NCBI GenBank assembly: GCA_019055375.1
Contig: JAHQIW010006189.1
Location: 1-64,000, forward strand
Length of the DNA: 64,000 nucleotides
Reading direction: 5' to 3'
From: Parelaphostrongylus tenuis
Taxonomy: Eukaryota > Nematoda > Chromadorea > Rhabditida > Metastrongylidae
The notes below the pieces were generated by a model. That model was not told the origin of the DNA. It did not search any database and saw only the letters and a list, made by a program, of their open reading frames with translations. The translations under genes were made by a program, and so were the position numbers. Of this stretch, positions 31,395 to 42,616 are shown one piece after another; positions within the stretch are counted from its first letter, which is position 1, and every line of letters starts with the position of its first letter.

Positions 31395-33810
31395 CCCAAG
31401 ACCGACTGTCTATTAACCTCGGCATGCTTCAATATAATATCAGATTTTCTTCTTTGAGCAAGACGTGAGGTGTTACAATGAACTTTATTCGACAACTGAC
31501 GTTTCGGCATTTCGCCTTCTTCAGAACCTGGAAAGGTCAAAATGTTTGCAATCCAATCAGTCAAACACATGCATTACTTCTTTACTAAAAATCACCAGAC
31601 CTAGATTTCAATCGCATCAAGTACAAAATCAACACTCAACATACTCACCGCTTTTTATATGTGTTCTACTGGATGGTCCAAGTGAAGATCACCGGAAGGA
31701 GAGACACATAGGCCCGTAATGCACCCTACCAATCAAAACAACAGTCTTATATACCGGCTTATATCACGAGTGTTCATAAGCATAAGCATAAGCAGCACTG
31801 ACTCGGTTCAGCGGCAGGCCACCGCGAGTCATTGTATAGGCCAGATATGCATTCAATCACCTCAAACAAAGTTAAAAATTGAAGTCGAATGCATGGCGCA
31901 TTCCTCAGGGATTGATCAACGCCGAGAACTTTTTTATCCTTTATCACGAGTGTTTACGAGGCATTCATCCCCGCGGTTTATGGTTGGATTGGTTGTATTA
32001 AATCAAAACGCTTCCAAGATTTTTCGCGCTGATGTTTTTTGCTCCTGCGCAAGGATGGTGACTTCGATTTCAAAATCAGCTCCGTCGTGCTTCTGTGCTC
32101 TATGCTTGCCTAGCGGGGTGTTCCGTCTATTAAGACGCTTGTCAGCTAGGTGTTCTTCTATGCATGAATGGAGCGGCCTACCCGTTTCGCCAATATATCT
32201 ATGACCACACGCTTTGCAAGAGATTAGGTAGAGTGCGCCTACGCTCATGCAATCACCGTCTTTGCCGTTGAGACATATTTTACAATCTTTTATTATACAG
32301 AGACGGTCATATAAGCGGTTACGAACTAATTGTCGTCTTAGAGTATTCAGTGGTTTTTTCAATAATAGTCACCGATTGCTCTAACTTGCTCTTTTCAAAC
32401 AGCGTTTTATAGCTGTACTAATCTCATTTGAAAAGGACGGGAGCATAAACGGGACCTTCCTTTCATTAGACTTTCCGTTCGGGGGCGCATTATTTCCTCT
32501 AAATCTAAGCCGAGGGGTTACAAATTCGTATCCATTAGAAGTGGCTAATTCCCGATCCAATTTCACGGTTTCTATTCTCTGCTCCTCTCCAGTACATACG
32601 TTGGCTGCTGTTCGAAACATGTTCTTTACTAGCGCCTTTTCGTATGTGAGGGATGAGAAGAGAGATAGTGAACCAGGATATTCTTACTACTTGGCTTTCG
32701 GTACCACTTTGGGATGTAGCCGCTTTCGCTTAAGCTTATTTGCACGTTCAAGAAAGGAAACTCAATGATCTTCTGGTATCTCACGGGTGAAATTTTTATA
32801 CTCTGACTGTCCATTCAACATTCTAAAGCAATCATCTAGCTCCTCTTGGGTGGAACAGATAACCAAACAGTCATTGATATGCCTACAGTAGAGTAATGGC
32901 CGGAGATCGATCACTGGTGCTTCCACTTTAGACATAAAGGCAATGGCCAGGCTAGGTGCCAGTCGCTGTTCCATTGCCAGCCCTCTGGTTTGAGCGTAAT
33001 AATTCCCGGACAATCTGAAGATTGAGCAGTTCAGGCACTCTTTTAGTAGGATCATGAACTGCTCAATCGTCAAGCCATACATGTTTACAGCTCCCTGGTA
33101 TTGCATCAGAAACTCATGTGTGGCTTGCAATGCGGAGTAATTCGAGACGTTGGTACATAAAGCAGTGACGTCGAATGACTCCATTACGTGCGCGTTGTTC
33201 GGGTTCGCGTTACGTAGACGATCCAGGACATCTGAGTGTTCGTCAGATGGGCTGGAATGTGTCCTAGCAACTGGGATGTTATTAATGTTAAGAACCATGC
33301 TATCCTATCCGTCGGTCCGCCTGCACAGCTGATGATGGGTCTAACCTTGAATATAGTTGGATCGTTAGACATTAGATCATCAGTGGATACTAACTTATGT
33401 GTTTTTATAAGTGAGTATAAGACAGGACATGTTGGTAACTGGATTTTTAATTGAGAAATGATAGACGGTCTTGAGTCTGCCGCTTTTTCCGTACGGACTC
33501 ACTCACTGGTTAATTTGCGGTTTACCTTTTGAATTCCTTTACAGCAGCAATCGGTTAATCATCGGTAAAGCAAGGCATCTTAGAGATGCTTGTTCGTTAT
33601 TGCGATATCGAACTGTCGAGGTCCTGCCTTCCCTTATCAACTCTCGAAACTCTTTCATACCACGCTTTTGTAGTTCGGTGAGGTTCGATTGAAATCTTTT
33701 CGTGCGATAGTGAATGAAAGTTCTAAAAGTCTCGTCCGCAAATTTCCGGAATTTTCTATCAACCTCCTCGTCGGGGTCTTGTTGTCTATAGAACGGCTGA
33801 GGAAAGGTGG
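31395..33810 (-). pseudogene. Decayed Penelope-like element with RT and GIY-YIG
   Basis: Minus strand in order: N-terminal FRKFADETFRTFIHYR; RT fingers PTIFKVRPIISCAGGPTDR; motif A ESFDVTALCTNVSN; motif B YYAQTRGLAMEQRLAPSLA; motif C YCRHINDCLVI, in which the catalytic pair DD has become ND; thumb FLNVQISLSESGYIPKWYRK; linker CKICLNGKDGDCM; GIY-YIG ALYLISCKACGHRYIGETGR; and a 3' flank with GCCGAGGTTAATAGACAG. Several frameshifts separate these blocks. It is older than the 15776 pair. A SINE sits in its 3' untranslated part. Confidence 0.85.
31775..31941 (+). mobile_element. 5'-truncated SINE inside the Penelope 3' flank
   Basis: The body (CAGCACTGACTCGG through GATTGATCAACGCCGAGAAC) is preceded by three CATAAG units at its 5' junction and followed by T6A. 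A 13-bp target duplication, TATCACGAGTGTT, lies at 31762-31774 and 31942-31954. The insertion postdates the Penelope copy. Confidence 0.85.
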
Positions 33811-34014
33811 TATTGGTGCCTCTAGTTGCTGTTCAATCCTATTAGTCTCTTCAGCTCTTTATAAAATAATTCAACAGACTGGTTATTTGTAGAAAAATCC
33901 CATCTTCTTGAAACATATAACGAAGAAGTCACCAGTCTCAGGTGACATCCTGCGAGAAATAATCCATACTCAGGCTAGAAAATGATTCAGAAATAAGGAG
34001 CCATATTATTTGTT

Positions 34015-34450
34015 ATATTTCTTTGAACTTTTGCGGTTTATCAAAGTCTCAAAGGTTTTACGCGCTGGTGCTTTTGACTCTTGCCTTTGGATTTCTACTA
34101 CCTCATCGCTGTGTTTTTCTACCTTGTATACCCCTAAAAGCTTACTTCTTTAGCGATGAGAATTCCCGTCTAGGTGTTCTTTGATGCGGATCCAAAGTGA
34201 TCTCCCGTTTCGCCAATTATTTTTCACCACATGTCGTGCAAGAGGTCTGCCGTTTTGTACCCGAACTCTGATAATTGTGATACCTGAACTAATCGCCGTC
34301 TCTACTATTAAGTCACACTATGCAGTTGTCTGTCTTACATACGCGGATCTACAAGCGGTTTTGAACCATTGGCGACGTAAGTTATTGAGTGGAATCTCTA
34401 CGACTTTGCAGAGTTTCCCAGTGGCTCTTCTGAACACCTTAATTTAACGT
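34015..34450 (-). pseudogene. Older Penelope GIY-YIG remnant
   Basis: The minus strand shows RSLWIRIKEHLDGNS and PARKTFETL after a heavily mutated linker. WRNGRSL stands where YIGETGRPL is expected. It lies just upstream of, and in the same orientation as, the 31395-33810 element, as in tandem Penelope arrays. Confidence 0.65.
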
Positions 34451-35559
34451 CACGATTCGAGAGATTGCTGCTATTACAGAGGAATTACAAAATCTTCAAA
34501 TCCTTTGGCTAGTCTAATAGTCTAATGCCACTTACAGGAGACATAAACGGTGTTTTGAACATTTTTTAAGTGCCTGTCTGTATAATTTTGTGTGAAGGTT
34601 TTTTCAGAATCACATACCAATTCTGATAGTAATTCTGCAAACTGACAGTTGAATCCCCTCCGCTATCTAATTGCGAAAATTTTCAAGTGCTAATGAGCAG
34701 CCATCCAAGCAAATATTACCGTCTGTGTTCATGCAGACGAAATCATAATTGAGGTCAGTCAATGTTTTGCGCTGTATCGATGTAATCAAATAACATCGTT
34801 CCAGACCCAGTGATTCTACAGCGCTAACGGTTTTTCCGATTTGTCTTCCTCACAATAGACAAAAGAGAATTACTAGGATTAGGCAAGACAATTCTTGCTC
34901 ACAAAGTGACGTTGAGAAGGAGCGTTTCTTTTTTGGATTGCAAGCGTAATTTTAATCACATGGAGACGTAGACAGTCTTCCATAACTGCATAACCCTGAG
35001 TGGAAGACGTTCAAAGTAACACGCCTAAGTCGTTATTTCTTGAATAGTGAGTCTGAATCTCACCCCCGAGTTCTACCGCTATCCCAGTCACTCAAGCGTT
35101 TACGTCCAAGTTGATATTATTGAGCTCCACCGCCACCTGGATCATTTGGGCAGTTGAAGGCAAAAAATGAGGCCGTTCGATGATATGAGTTGTATAGTCT
35201 ATGCGAATTGATTGTTTCACTGCTTCTTTAGCATTGTTATGAAGCTTTAATGCTACATCCGAATGTTCTGAGTGATATGAAGAAAATTTGAATCTAAGCA
35301 TAAGTTGAACTCGCGTCTTACCTATGGAGGGGAGGGGGGGGGGGGGTGAAATCATCTGGGTTAGTTGTTAGCACTTTTGATAGCGTATATCGAAGAAGGA
35401 GTACTGAAAAAGCGGTGGCCTTAGTGGTACAACGGTGGGACGTGCTCCCGGTACGGATATGACGGTTGTTTCTAACTGGTTGAATATTCTACAATTACTC
35501 AGCATAAAGATTTACGATGTGAAAACCGTAACATTGCTATAAAAGCAATAAATTGAGAA
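34451..35559. repeat. Decayed repeats and a poly-G tract
   Basis: 34910-35045 shares GGATTGCAAGCG and CACATGGAGACGTAGAC with 11500-11610 and 19950-20090. 35331-35346 is a G run of 13 (14 in the other arm). 35413-35470 (GGCCTTAGTGGTACAACGG) looks like a lost SINE head. No gene was recognised. Confidence 0.45.
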
Positions 35560-35800
35560 ATTCTTCTTGATTATACATAGCAAACTGCTGTCAGCTTACT
35601 TGGATTCAATGCCAACTTGTGCTTACTGGACTAAACCCATTAAAGGTCAGTTGCTGATACCTCCGATAATTTATATCGAAGAACGAGTGATAGTAAGGCG
35701 GTGTCCCTGGTCAAGTAAAGGCGGCATGCCTATGTTGTGGGTGAAACACGGGTTCAACCCCCTTCTAGGATTCCAATATTTGCATCACAGCTTAGTCTGA
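35560..35800 (+). repeat. Copy of the pol III-box repeat with decayed boxes
   Basis: Colinear with 19100-19345: GCTTACTGGACTAAACCCAT, GGTCAAGTAAAGGCGGC, GGGTTCAACCCCCTTCTAGG and AATATTTGCATCACAGC. Box B is GGTTCAACCCC instead of GGTTCGACTCC. Confidence 0.5.
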
Positions 35801-35834
35801 TAACAAATTTTTTTAGCCATTCATTAGGTCTTTT

Positions 35835-35965
35835 ATGAGACTTATACAGTGCAAGACACAAGTTTCGCCTTTACAACCCTCATCAGTTTCGCGATGCCTT
35901 TCGGTTCACTCACTTTCTCGGGGATATATTCCCTACTTAGAGGAGCCAAAATAAGTTATCAGATT
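35835..35965 (-). ncRNA. Degenerate hammerhead motif
   Basis: CTGATGA (35886-35880) and GAAA (35866-35863) are intact, but stem II GGGTT-GTAA-AGGC has two G-G oppositions. Stem I has mismatches and stem III is no longer palindromic. It is probably inactive. It lacks an inverted partner. Confidence 0.55.
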
Positions 35966-37162
35966 ATACTGTTTTGACCAAAACAAGGTCTCAAAAACAC
36001 TCGAAACTAAAGAATCACTCAACACTTCCACTCTTGCGCTATACTGCTTTATAAAGCAAAAAAGTTCAAAAAACATAAAAGCATTACTTTCACGATGCAG
36101 CATCATTATAATAAATAGAATCAAATCCTATCTTTACAAAGAGCTGTGTTTATAATTGAAATGGCATTCACTACCTGATGATGAGAAATCAATAAATGTT
36201 ACCACCTAGTTCATGTTCGGATTACTTAGTAAGCTTATATAGCGAATAAGTCACTTGCTGCTCCATAGACATTCACTTTATGAGAAACCTTTAACATTAG
36301 AAAAAGTGTAAAGGCGTTCGTTCAGCGTCACCTCATTGCGTTTTCAACAAGATTCACTGTACATTCTCATCTCTATGCATTATCAACTTTATGGTACGTA
36401 AGATTTTGCGCACCATGATGAATTTCAATGCCATAGAGCATTGTTTTTCTTGTCACCTTTTCCGACACGCTTTCCGTCTTTCATCCCCGTAATGGTGGAT
36501 TTTGGCAGCGTTTCATTCCCACCTGACACTGATTACTTTAGTGAAAATCGGTAAAAGTTGTTATTTTGGATATAGTCGAGCCCTCCATCAACAAAATTTG
36601 TTTCTCAGATATAGTGCATGTGGAAGGCTAGTTAGAACATCAAATTAACGACCGCAGTTTCTAGATCTCACAAATTCAATGCCAAAAACTTTTCATAGCG
36701 AATGTTGTGTTTCATTTTTGTCATTCGGTATTCTTCTCCATAGCTTTTCTTCAATAGCACTTTTGTGATCTCGATATTTTGTAGACTGCAAATTTATCAT
36801 TTTTGGAGAAATCGAAATTTTATGTTACAGCGTCAGAAGTGAAAAAGTGGAATCGAATTGGGCAATGCTACTTGAGGAATTGTGCGCGAACTGAATTTTT
36901 TGGTCTCTTACTTGCAGCTCACTGTCATACCAGATTAAACATGTATTTGACTTCATTAAATGATTTCTGTATTACTCGAGATAGCAGTATCTGTCACGAA
37001 ACTTACACTTCTTGGAGTACTCAACGAGCTGCCATTCCGACGACAATCACGTATAAGTGTAGAGTAGCAAACTCGTTGTTGTCTGTGAACGATCTAACGC
37101 GAAAAATGGAAACTGCTTTAAATTGAGTTCATAATATCTCCATAGACATTTAGGGAACAAAA
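35966..37162. other. Flank of secreted-gene copy 2; one unassigned 107-codon frame
   Basis: 36803-37126 encodes a 107-codon frame ending 36 nt before the secreted-gene start. No signal peptide, domain or splice context supports it. It is kept as a possible but unlikely gene. Confidence 0.3.
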
Positions 37163-37885
37163 ATGAAAGTTCTTACAAATATGGTGAGACTAGCGATAGA
37201 TTTTTTTGCTATTTCGTTGCTATCTACAGTCTCAGGAGTGCTGGAATGTGGAGTGATGCCTGCGAGGCAGGGTAGTTAAATACCATCGGTACTCAAGAGT
37301 CGCTCTAATCCGAAAGTTTTGATGAAAGGCGTTTAAATTTTGAATATCAATAGTCAGGCATGAATAAGAACCATCCATAATAGTAATTTGGTTTCCGAAA
37401 AATTCCTGAAAACCTTAAGAAATATCATTACAGCTAGCACTAAGACGTTCAACGTCAGCGGTCTCACAACTTTGCCTGTTGCCATGGTTTACTCTACTAG
37501 CACCCAATATCCAAGCCCAACTCCCTGGTATTGCGCCTAACGAGGGGGGTGCTCGGGCGTTTGTTCAACGTCTTGTGATGCAAACGATGAGTTGGCAAAT
37601 CATTTATGTCAATTTTTTTTTCCAGGAATTGTGCAAACGCATAGGAGGTGCCATCATTTTGACATTCGTCGGCCTCCTATTACTACATGATTTCTATAGT
37701 TTGGTAAAATGATGTAAAGCAAAAAAACTAGCTCTCCAGCTCTTTGACGTTCTCGAAAATCAAGCGCGCAGTGCACTTCTACCTGATGCTGTAATCTCGT
37801 TTATTTTGGGTCAAATTACTGTTAACATTGCTTACGTACCATTGAATTGTGAGAAAATTGCCCTTCATCCAATGGAAAGGAGTGG
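37163..37885 (+). pseudogene. Secreted-family copy 2, truncated at the palindrome centre (left arm)
   Basis: Exon 1 37163-37271 (MKVLTNMVRLAIDFFAISLL, a good signal peptide), exon 2 37434-37586 and exon 3 37740 to about 37880 (LFDVLENQARSALLPDAVIS). Exons 4 and 5 are absent; the palindrome turn is 330 bp downstream. An extra A near 37499 shifts the frame in this arm only. The donor after exon 2 reads ATGAGT where copy 1 has GTGAGT, so normal splicing is lost in both arms. The donor after exon 3 is unclear. Confidence 0.7.
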
Positions 37886-38206
37886 GTTTCTAATGATCAA
37901 CGTCCATTCAGTGTATTGCAAAGATAGTTATAACAGGCAATGAAAATACGGAAATGTGTTCGATAGTGCACAAAAAACAAGCAAACAAAAAGTGGCAAGA
38001 ACGCGCTAAACTATGAGAAGCACTATCACAGTGCACCAAAATAAAAACCTCAGAGTCGACGTTTTTTTAGCGAATTTTTCCAGTACAATTTCCTAGGAAC
38101 AGTGTAGTTACTCAATGTGACAGGTGGTGGTTGAATGGGTTTTGAGGTATAGAAGAATGTCAATGCTCAAACAGTCTCTAGCTTCTATATCACCTGTCAC
38201 CTGTCG

Positions 38207-38219
38207 TCCCGTTGATCGT
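38207..38219. other. Palindrome spacer (turn point)
   Basis: Thirteen unpaired bases, TCCCGTTGATCGT, separate the two arms. The paired bases on each side read CACCTGTCACCTGTCG and its complement. The spacer and its left flank match the 3' tail of the RTE copy at 7552-7730 (rc of GACGATCAACGGGACGACAG), so the turn lies inside an RTE end. Confidence 0.9.
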
Positions 38220-38540
38220 CGACAGGTGACAGGTGATATAGAAGCTAGAGACTGTTTGAGCATTGACATTCTTCTATACCTCAAAACCCATTCAACCACC
38301 ACCTGTCACATTGAGTAACTACACTGTTCCTAGGAAATTGTACTGGAAAAATTCGCTAAAAAAACGTCGACTCTGAGGTTTTTATTTTGGTGCACTGTGA
38401 TAGTGCTTCTCATAGTTTAGCGCGTTCTTGCCACTTTTTGTTTGCTTGTTTTTTTGTGCACTATCGAACACATTTCCGTATTTTCATTGCCTGTTATAAC
38501 TATCTTTGCAATACACTGAATGGACGTTGATCATTAGAAA

Positions 38541-39264
38541 CCCACTCCTTTCCATTGGATGAAGGGCAATTTTCTCACAATTCAATGGTACCGTAAGCAA
38601 TGTTAACAGTAATTTGACCCAAAATAAACGAGATTACAGCATCAGGTAGAAGTGCACTGCGCGCTTGATTTTCGAGAACGTCAAAGAGCTGGAGAGCTAG
38701 TTTTTTTTGCTTTACATCATTTTACCAAACTATAGAAATCATGTAGTAATAGGAGGCCGACGAATGTCAAAATGATGGCACCTCCTATGCGTTTGCACAA
38801 TTCCTGGAAAAAAAAATTGACATAAATGATTTGCCAACTCATCGTTTGCATCACAAGACGTTGAACAAACGCCCGAGCACCCCCCTCGTTAGGCGCAATA
38901 CCAGGGAGTTGGGCTTGGATATTGGGTGCAGTAGAGTAAACCATGGCAACAGGCAAAGTTGTGAGGCCGCTGACGTTGAACGTCTTAGTGCTAGCTGTAA
39001 TGATATTTCTTAAGGTTTTCAGGAATTTTTCGGAAACCAAATTACTATTATGGATGGTTCTTATTCATGCCTGACTATTGATATTCAAAATTTAAACGCC
39101 TTTCATCAAAACTTTCGGATTAGAGCGACTCTTGAGTACCGATGGTATTTAACTACCCTGCCTCGCAGGCATCACTCCACATTCCAGCACTCCTGAGACT
39201 GTAGATAGCAACGAAATAGCAAAAAATCTATCGCTAGTCTCACCATATTTGTAAGAACTTTCAT
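38541..39264 (-). pseudogene. Secreted-family copy 2, right arm
   Basis: Mirror of 37163-37885, without the extra A, so exon 2 reads through TLPVAMVYSTAPNIQAQLPG in frame. Because the exon 2 donor is mutated, the frame continues into the intron (MSWQIIYVNFFF, then GGAIILTFVGLLLLHDFYSL) and stops at 38717. Exons 4 and 5 are missing here too. The two copies converge on the palindrome centre. Confidence 0.7.
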
Positions 39265-40462
39265 TTTTGTTCCCTAAATGTCTATGGAGATATTATGAAC
39301 TCAATTTAAAGCAGTTTCCATTTTTCGCGTTAGATCGTTCACAGACAACAACGAGTTTGCTACTCTACACTTATACGTGATTGTCGTCGGAATGGCAGCT
39401 CGTTGAGTACTCCAAGAAGTGTAAGTTTCGTGACAGATACTGCTATCTCGAGTAATACAGAAATCATTTAATGAAGTCAAATACATGTTTAATCTGGTAT
39501 GACAGTGAGCTGCAAGTAAGAGACCAAAAAATTCAGTTCGCGCACAATTCCTCAAGTAGCATTGCCCAATTCGATTCCACTTTTTCACTTCTGACGCTGT
39601 AACATAAAATTTCGATTTCTCCAAAAATGATAAATTTGCAGTCTACAAAATATCGAGATCACAAAAGTGCTATTGAAGAAAAGCTATGGAGAAGAATACC
39701 GAATGACAAAAATGAAACACAACATTCGCTATGAAAAGTTTTTGGCATTGAATTTGTGAGATCTAGAAACTGCGGTCGTTAATTTGATGTTCTAACTAGC
39801 CTTCCACATGCACTATATCTGAGAAACAAATTTTGTTGATGGAGGGCTCGACTATATCCAAAATAACAACTTTTACCGATTTTCACTAAAGTAATCAGTG
39901 TCAGGTGGGAATGAAACGCTGCCAAAATCCACCATTACGGGGATGAAAGACGGAAAGCGTGTCGGAAAAGGTGACAAGAAAAACAATGCTCTATGGCATT
40001 GAAATTCATCATGGTGCGCAAAAATCTTACGTACCATAAAGTTGATAATGCATAGAGATGAGAATGTACAGTGAATCTTGTTGAAAACGCAATGAGGTGA
40101 CGCTGAACGAACGCCTTTACACTTTTTCTAATGTTAAAGGTTTCTCATAAAGTGAATGTCTATGGAGCAGCAAGTGACTTATTCGCTATATAAGCTTACT
40201 AAGTAATCCGAACATGAACTAGGTGGTAACATTTATTGATTTCTCATCATCAGGTAGTGAATGCCATTTCAATTATAAACACAGCTCTTTGTAAAGATAG
40301 GATTTGATTCTATTTATTATAATGATGCTGCATCGTGAAAGTAATGCTTTTATGTTTTTTGAACTTTTTTGCTTTATAAAGCAGTATAGCGCAAGAGTGG
40401 AAGTGTTGAGTGATTCTTTAGTTTCGAGTGTTTTTGAGACCTTGTTTTGGTCAAAACAGTAT

Positions 40463-40593
40463 AATCTGATAACTTATTTTGGCTCCTCTAAGTAGGGAAT
40501 ATATCCCCGAGAAAGTGAGTGAACCGAAAGGCATCGCGAAACTGATGAGGGTTGTAAAGGCGAAACTTGTGTCTTGCACTGTATAAGTCTCAT
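40463..40593 (+). ncRNA. Degenerate hammerhead motif (right arm)
   Basis: Mirror of 35835-35965. CTGATGA is at 40542-40548 and the flanking GAACCGAAAGGCATCGCG is as in the left arm. Confidence 0.55.
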
Positions 40594-40627
40594 AAAAGAC
40601 CTAATGAATGGCTAAAAAAATTTGTTA

Positions 40628-40868
40628 TCAGACTAAGCTGTGATGCATATATTGGAATCCTAGAAGGGGGTTGAACCTGTGTTTCACCCACAACATAGGC
40701 ATGCCGCCTTTACTTGACCAGGGACACCGCCTTACTATCACTCGTTCTTCGATATAAATTATCGGAGGTATCAGCAACTGACCTTTAATGGGTTTAGTCC
40801 AGTAAGCACAAGTTGGCATTGAATCCAAGTAAGCTGACAGCAGTTTGCTATGTATAATCAAGAAGAAT
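40628..40868 (-). repeat. Pol III-box repeat copy (right arm)
   Basis: Mirror of 35560-35800. Two substitutions are visible near 40650-40680 (CTGTGTTTC against the left GAAACACGG, and a TGCATATATTGG difference). Confidence 0.5.
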
Positions 40869-41976
40869 TTCTCAATTTATTGCTTTTATAGCAATGTTAC
40901 GGTTTTCACATCGTAAATCTTTATGCTGAGTAATTGTAGAATATTCAACCAGTTAGAAACAACCGTCATATCCGTACCGGGAGCACGTCCCACCGTTGTA
41001 CCACTAAGGCCACCGCTTTTTCAGTACTCCTTCTTCGATATACGCTATCAAAAGTGCTAACAACTAACCCAGATGATTTCCCCCCCCCCCCCCTCCCCTC
41101 CATAGGTATAGACGCGAGTTCAACTTATGCTTAGATTCAAATTTTCTTCATATCACTCAGAACATTCGGATGTAGCATTAAAGCTTCATAACAATGCTAA
41201 AGAAGCAGTGAAACAATCAATTCGCATAGACTATACAACTCATATCATCGAACGGCCTCATTTTTTGCCTTCAACTGCCCAAATGATCCAGGTGGCGGTG
41301 GAGCTCAATAATATCAACTTGGACGTAAACGCTTGAGTGACTGGATAGCGGTAGAACTCGGGGGTGAGATTCAGACTCACTATTCAAGAAATAACGACTT
41401 AGGCGTGTTACTTTGAACGTCTTCCACTCAGGGTTATGCAGTTATGGAAGACTGTCTACGTCTCCATGTGATTAAAATTACGCTTGCAATCCAAAAAAGA
41501 AACGCTCCTTCTCAACGTCACTTTGTGAGCAAGAATTGTCTTGCCTAATCCTAGTAATTCTCTTTTGTCTATTGTGAGGAAGACAAATCGGAAAAACCGT
41601 TAGCGCTGTAGAATCACTGGGTCTGGAACGATGTTATTTGATTACATCGATACAGCGCAAAACATTGACTGACCTCATTTATGATTTCGTCTGCATGAAC
41701 ACAGACGGTAATATTTGCTTGGATGGCTGCTCATTAGCACTTGAAAATTTTCGCAATTAGATAGCGGAGGGGATTCAACTGTCAGTTTGCAGAATTACTA
41801 TCAGAATTGGTATGTGATTCTGAAAAAACCTTCACACAAAATTATACAGACAGGCACTTAAAAAATGTTCAAAACACCGTTTATGTCTCCTGTAAGTGGC
41901 ATTAGACTATTAGACTAGCCAAAGGATTTGAAGATTTTGTAATTCCTCTGTAATAGCAGCAATCTCTCGAATCGTG

Positions 41977-42412
41977 ACGTTAAATTAAGGTGTTCAGAAG
42001 AGCCACTGGGAAACTCTGCAAAGTCGTAGAGATTCCACTCAATAACTTACGTCGCCAATGGTTCAAAACCGCTTGTAGATCCGCGTATGTAAGACAGACA
42101 ACTGCATAGTGTGACTTAATAGTAGAGACGGCGATTAGTTCAGGTATCACAATTATCAGAGTTCGGGTACAAAACGGCAGACCTCTTGCACGACATGTGG
42201 TGAAAAATAATTGGCGAAACGGGAGATCACTTTGGATCCGCATCAAAGAACACCTAGACGGGAATTCTCATCGCTAAAGAAGTAAGCTTTTAGGGGTATA
42301 CAAGGTAGAAAAACACAGCGATGAGGTAGTAGAAATCCAAAGGCAAGAGTCAAAAGCACCAGCGCGTAAAACCTTTGAGACTTTGATAAACCGCAAAAGT
42401 TCAAAGAAATAT
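41977..42412 (+). pseudogene. Older Penelope GIY-YIG remnant (right arm)
   Basis: Mirror of 34015-34450, same decayed domain. Confidence 0.6.
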
Positions 42413-42616
42413 AACAAATAATATGGCTCCTTATTTCTGAATCATTTTCTAGCCTGAGTATGGATTATTTCTCGCAGGATGTCACCTGAGACTGGTGACT
42501 TCTTCGTTATATGTTTCAAGAAGATGGGATTTTTCTACAAATAACCAGTCTGTTGAATTATTTTATAAAGAGCTGAAGAGACTAATAGGATTGAACAGCA
42601 ACTAGAGGCACCAATA

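Larger units (their letters stand above)
12421..38206. repeat. Left arm of a giant near-perfect palindrome
   Basis: Every frame and element from 12421 to 38206 recurs in reverse on the other strand between 38220 and 64000. Paired coordinates sum to 76421 at the outer edge, 76426 in the middle of the arm and at the centre, and reach 76428 near 36 kb. The arms therefore differ by only a handful of small indels and substitutions over 25.8 kb. The outer end is not reached because the right arm is cut by the window edge. Confidence 0.98.

Noticed and set aside
31741..31830. CRISPR-like repetition of CATAAG
   Set aside because: Three 6-base units at a SINE junction, with no spacers; the window is eukaryotic.
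36803..37126. 107-codon frame upstream of secreted-gene copy 2
   Set aside because: No domain, signal peptide or splice context. Its duplication in the other arm only reflects the palindrome and is not evidence of conservation.
38108..38318. Identical 64-codon frames on both strands at the centre
   Set aside because: An automatic consequence of the palindrome turn; no coding signal.
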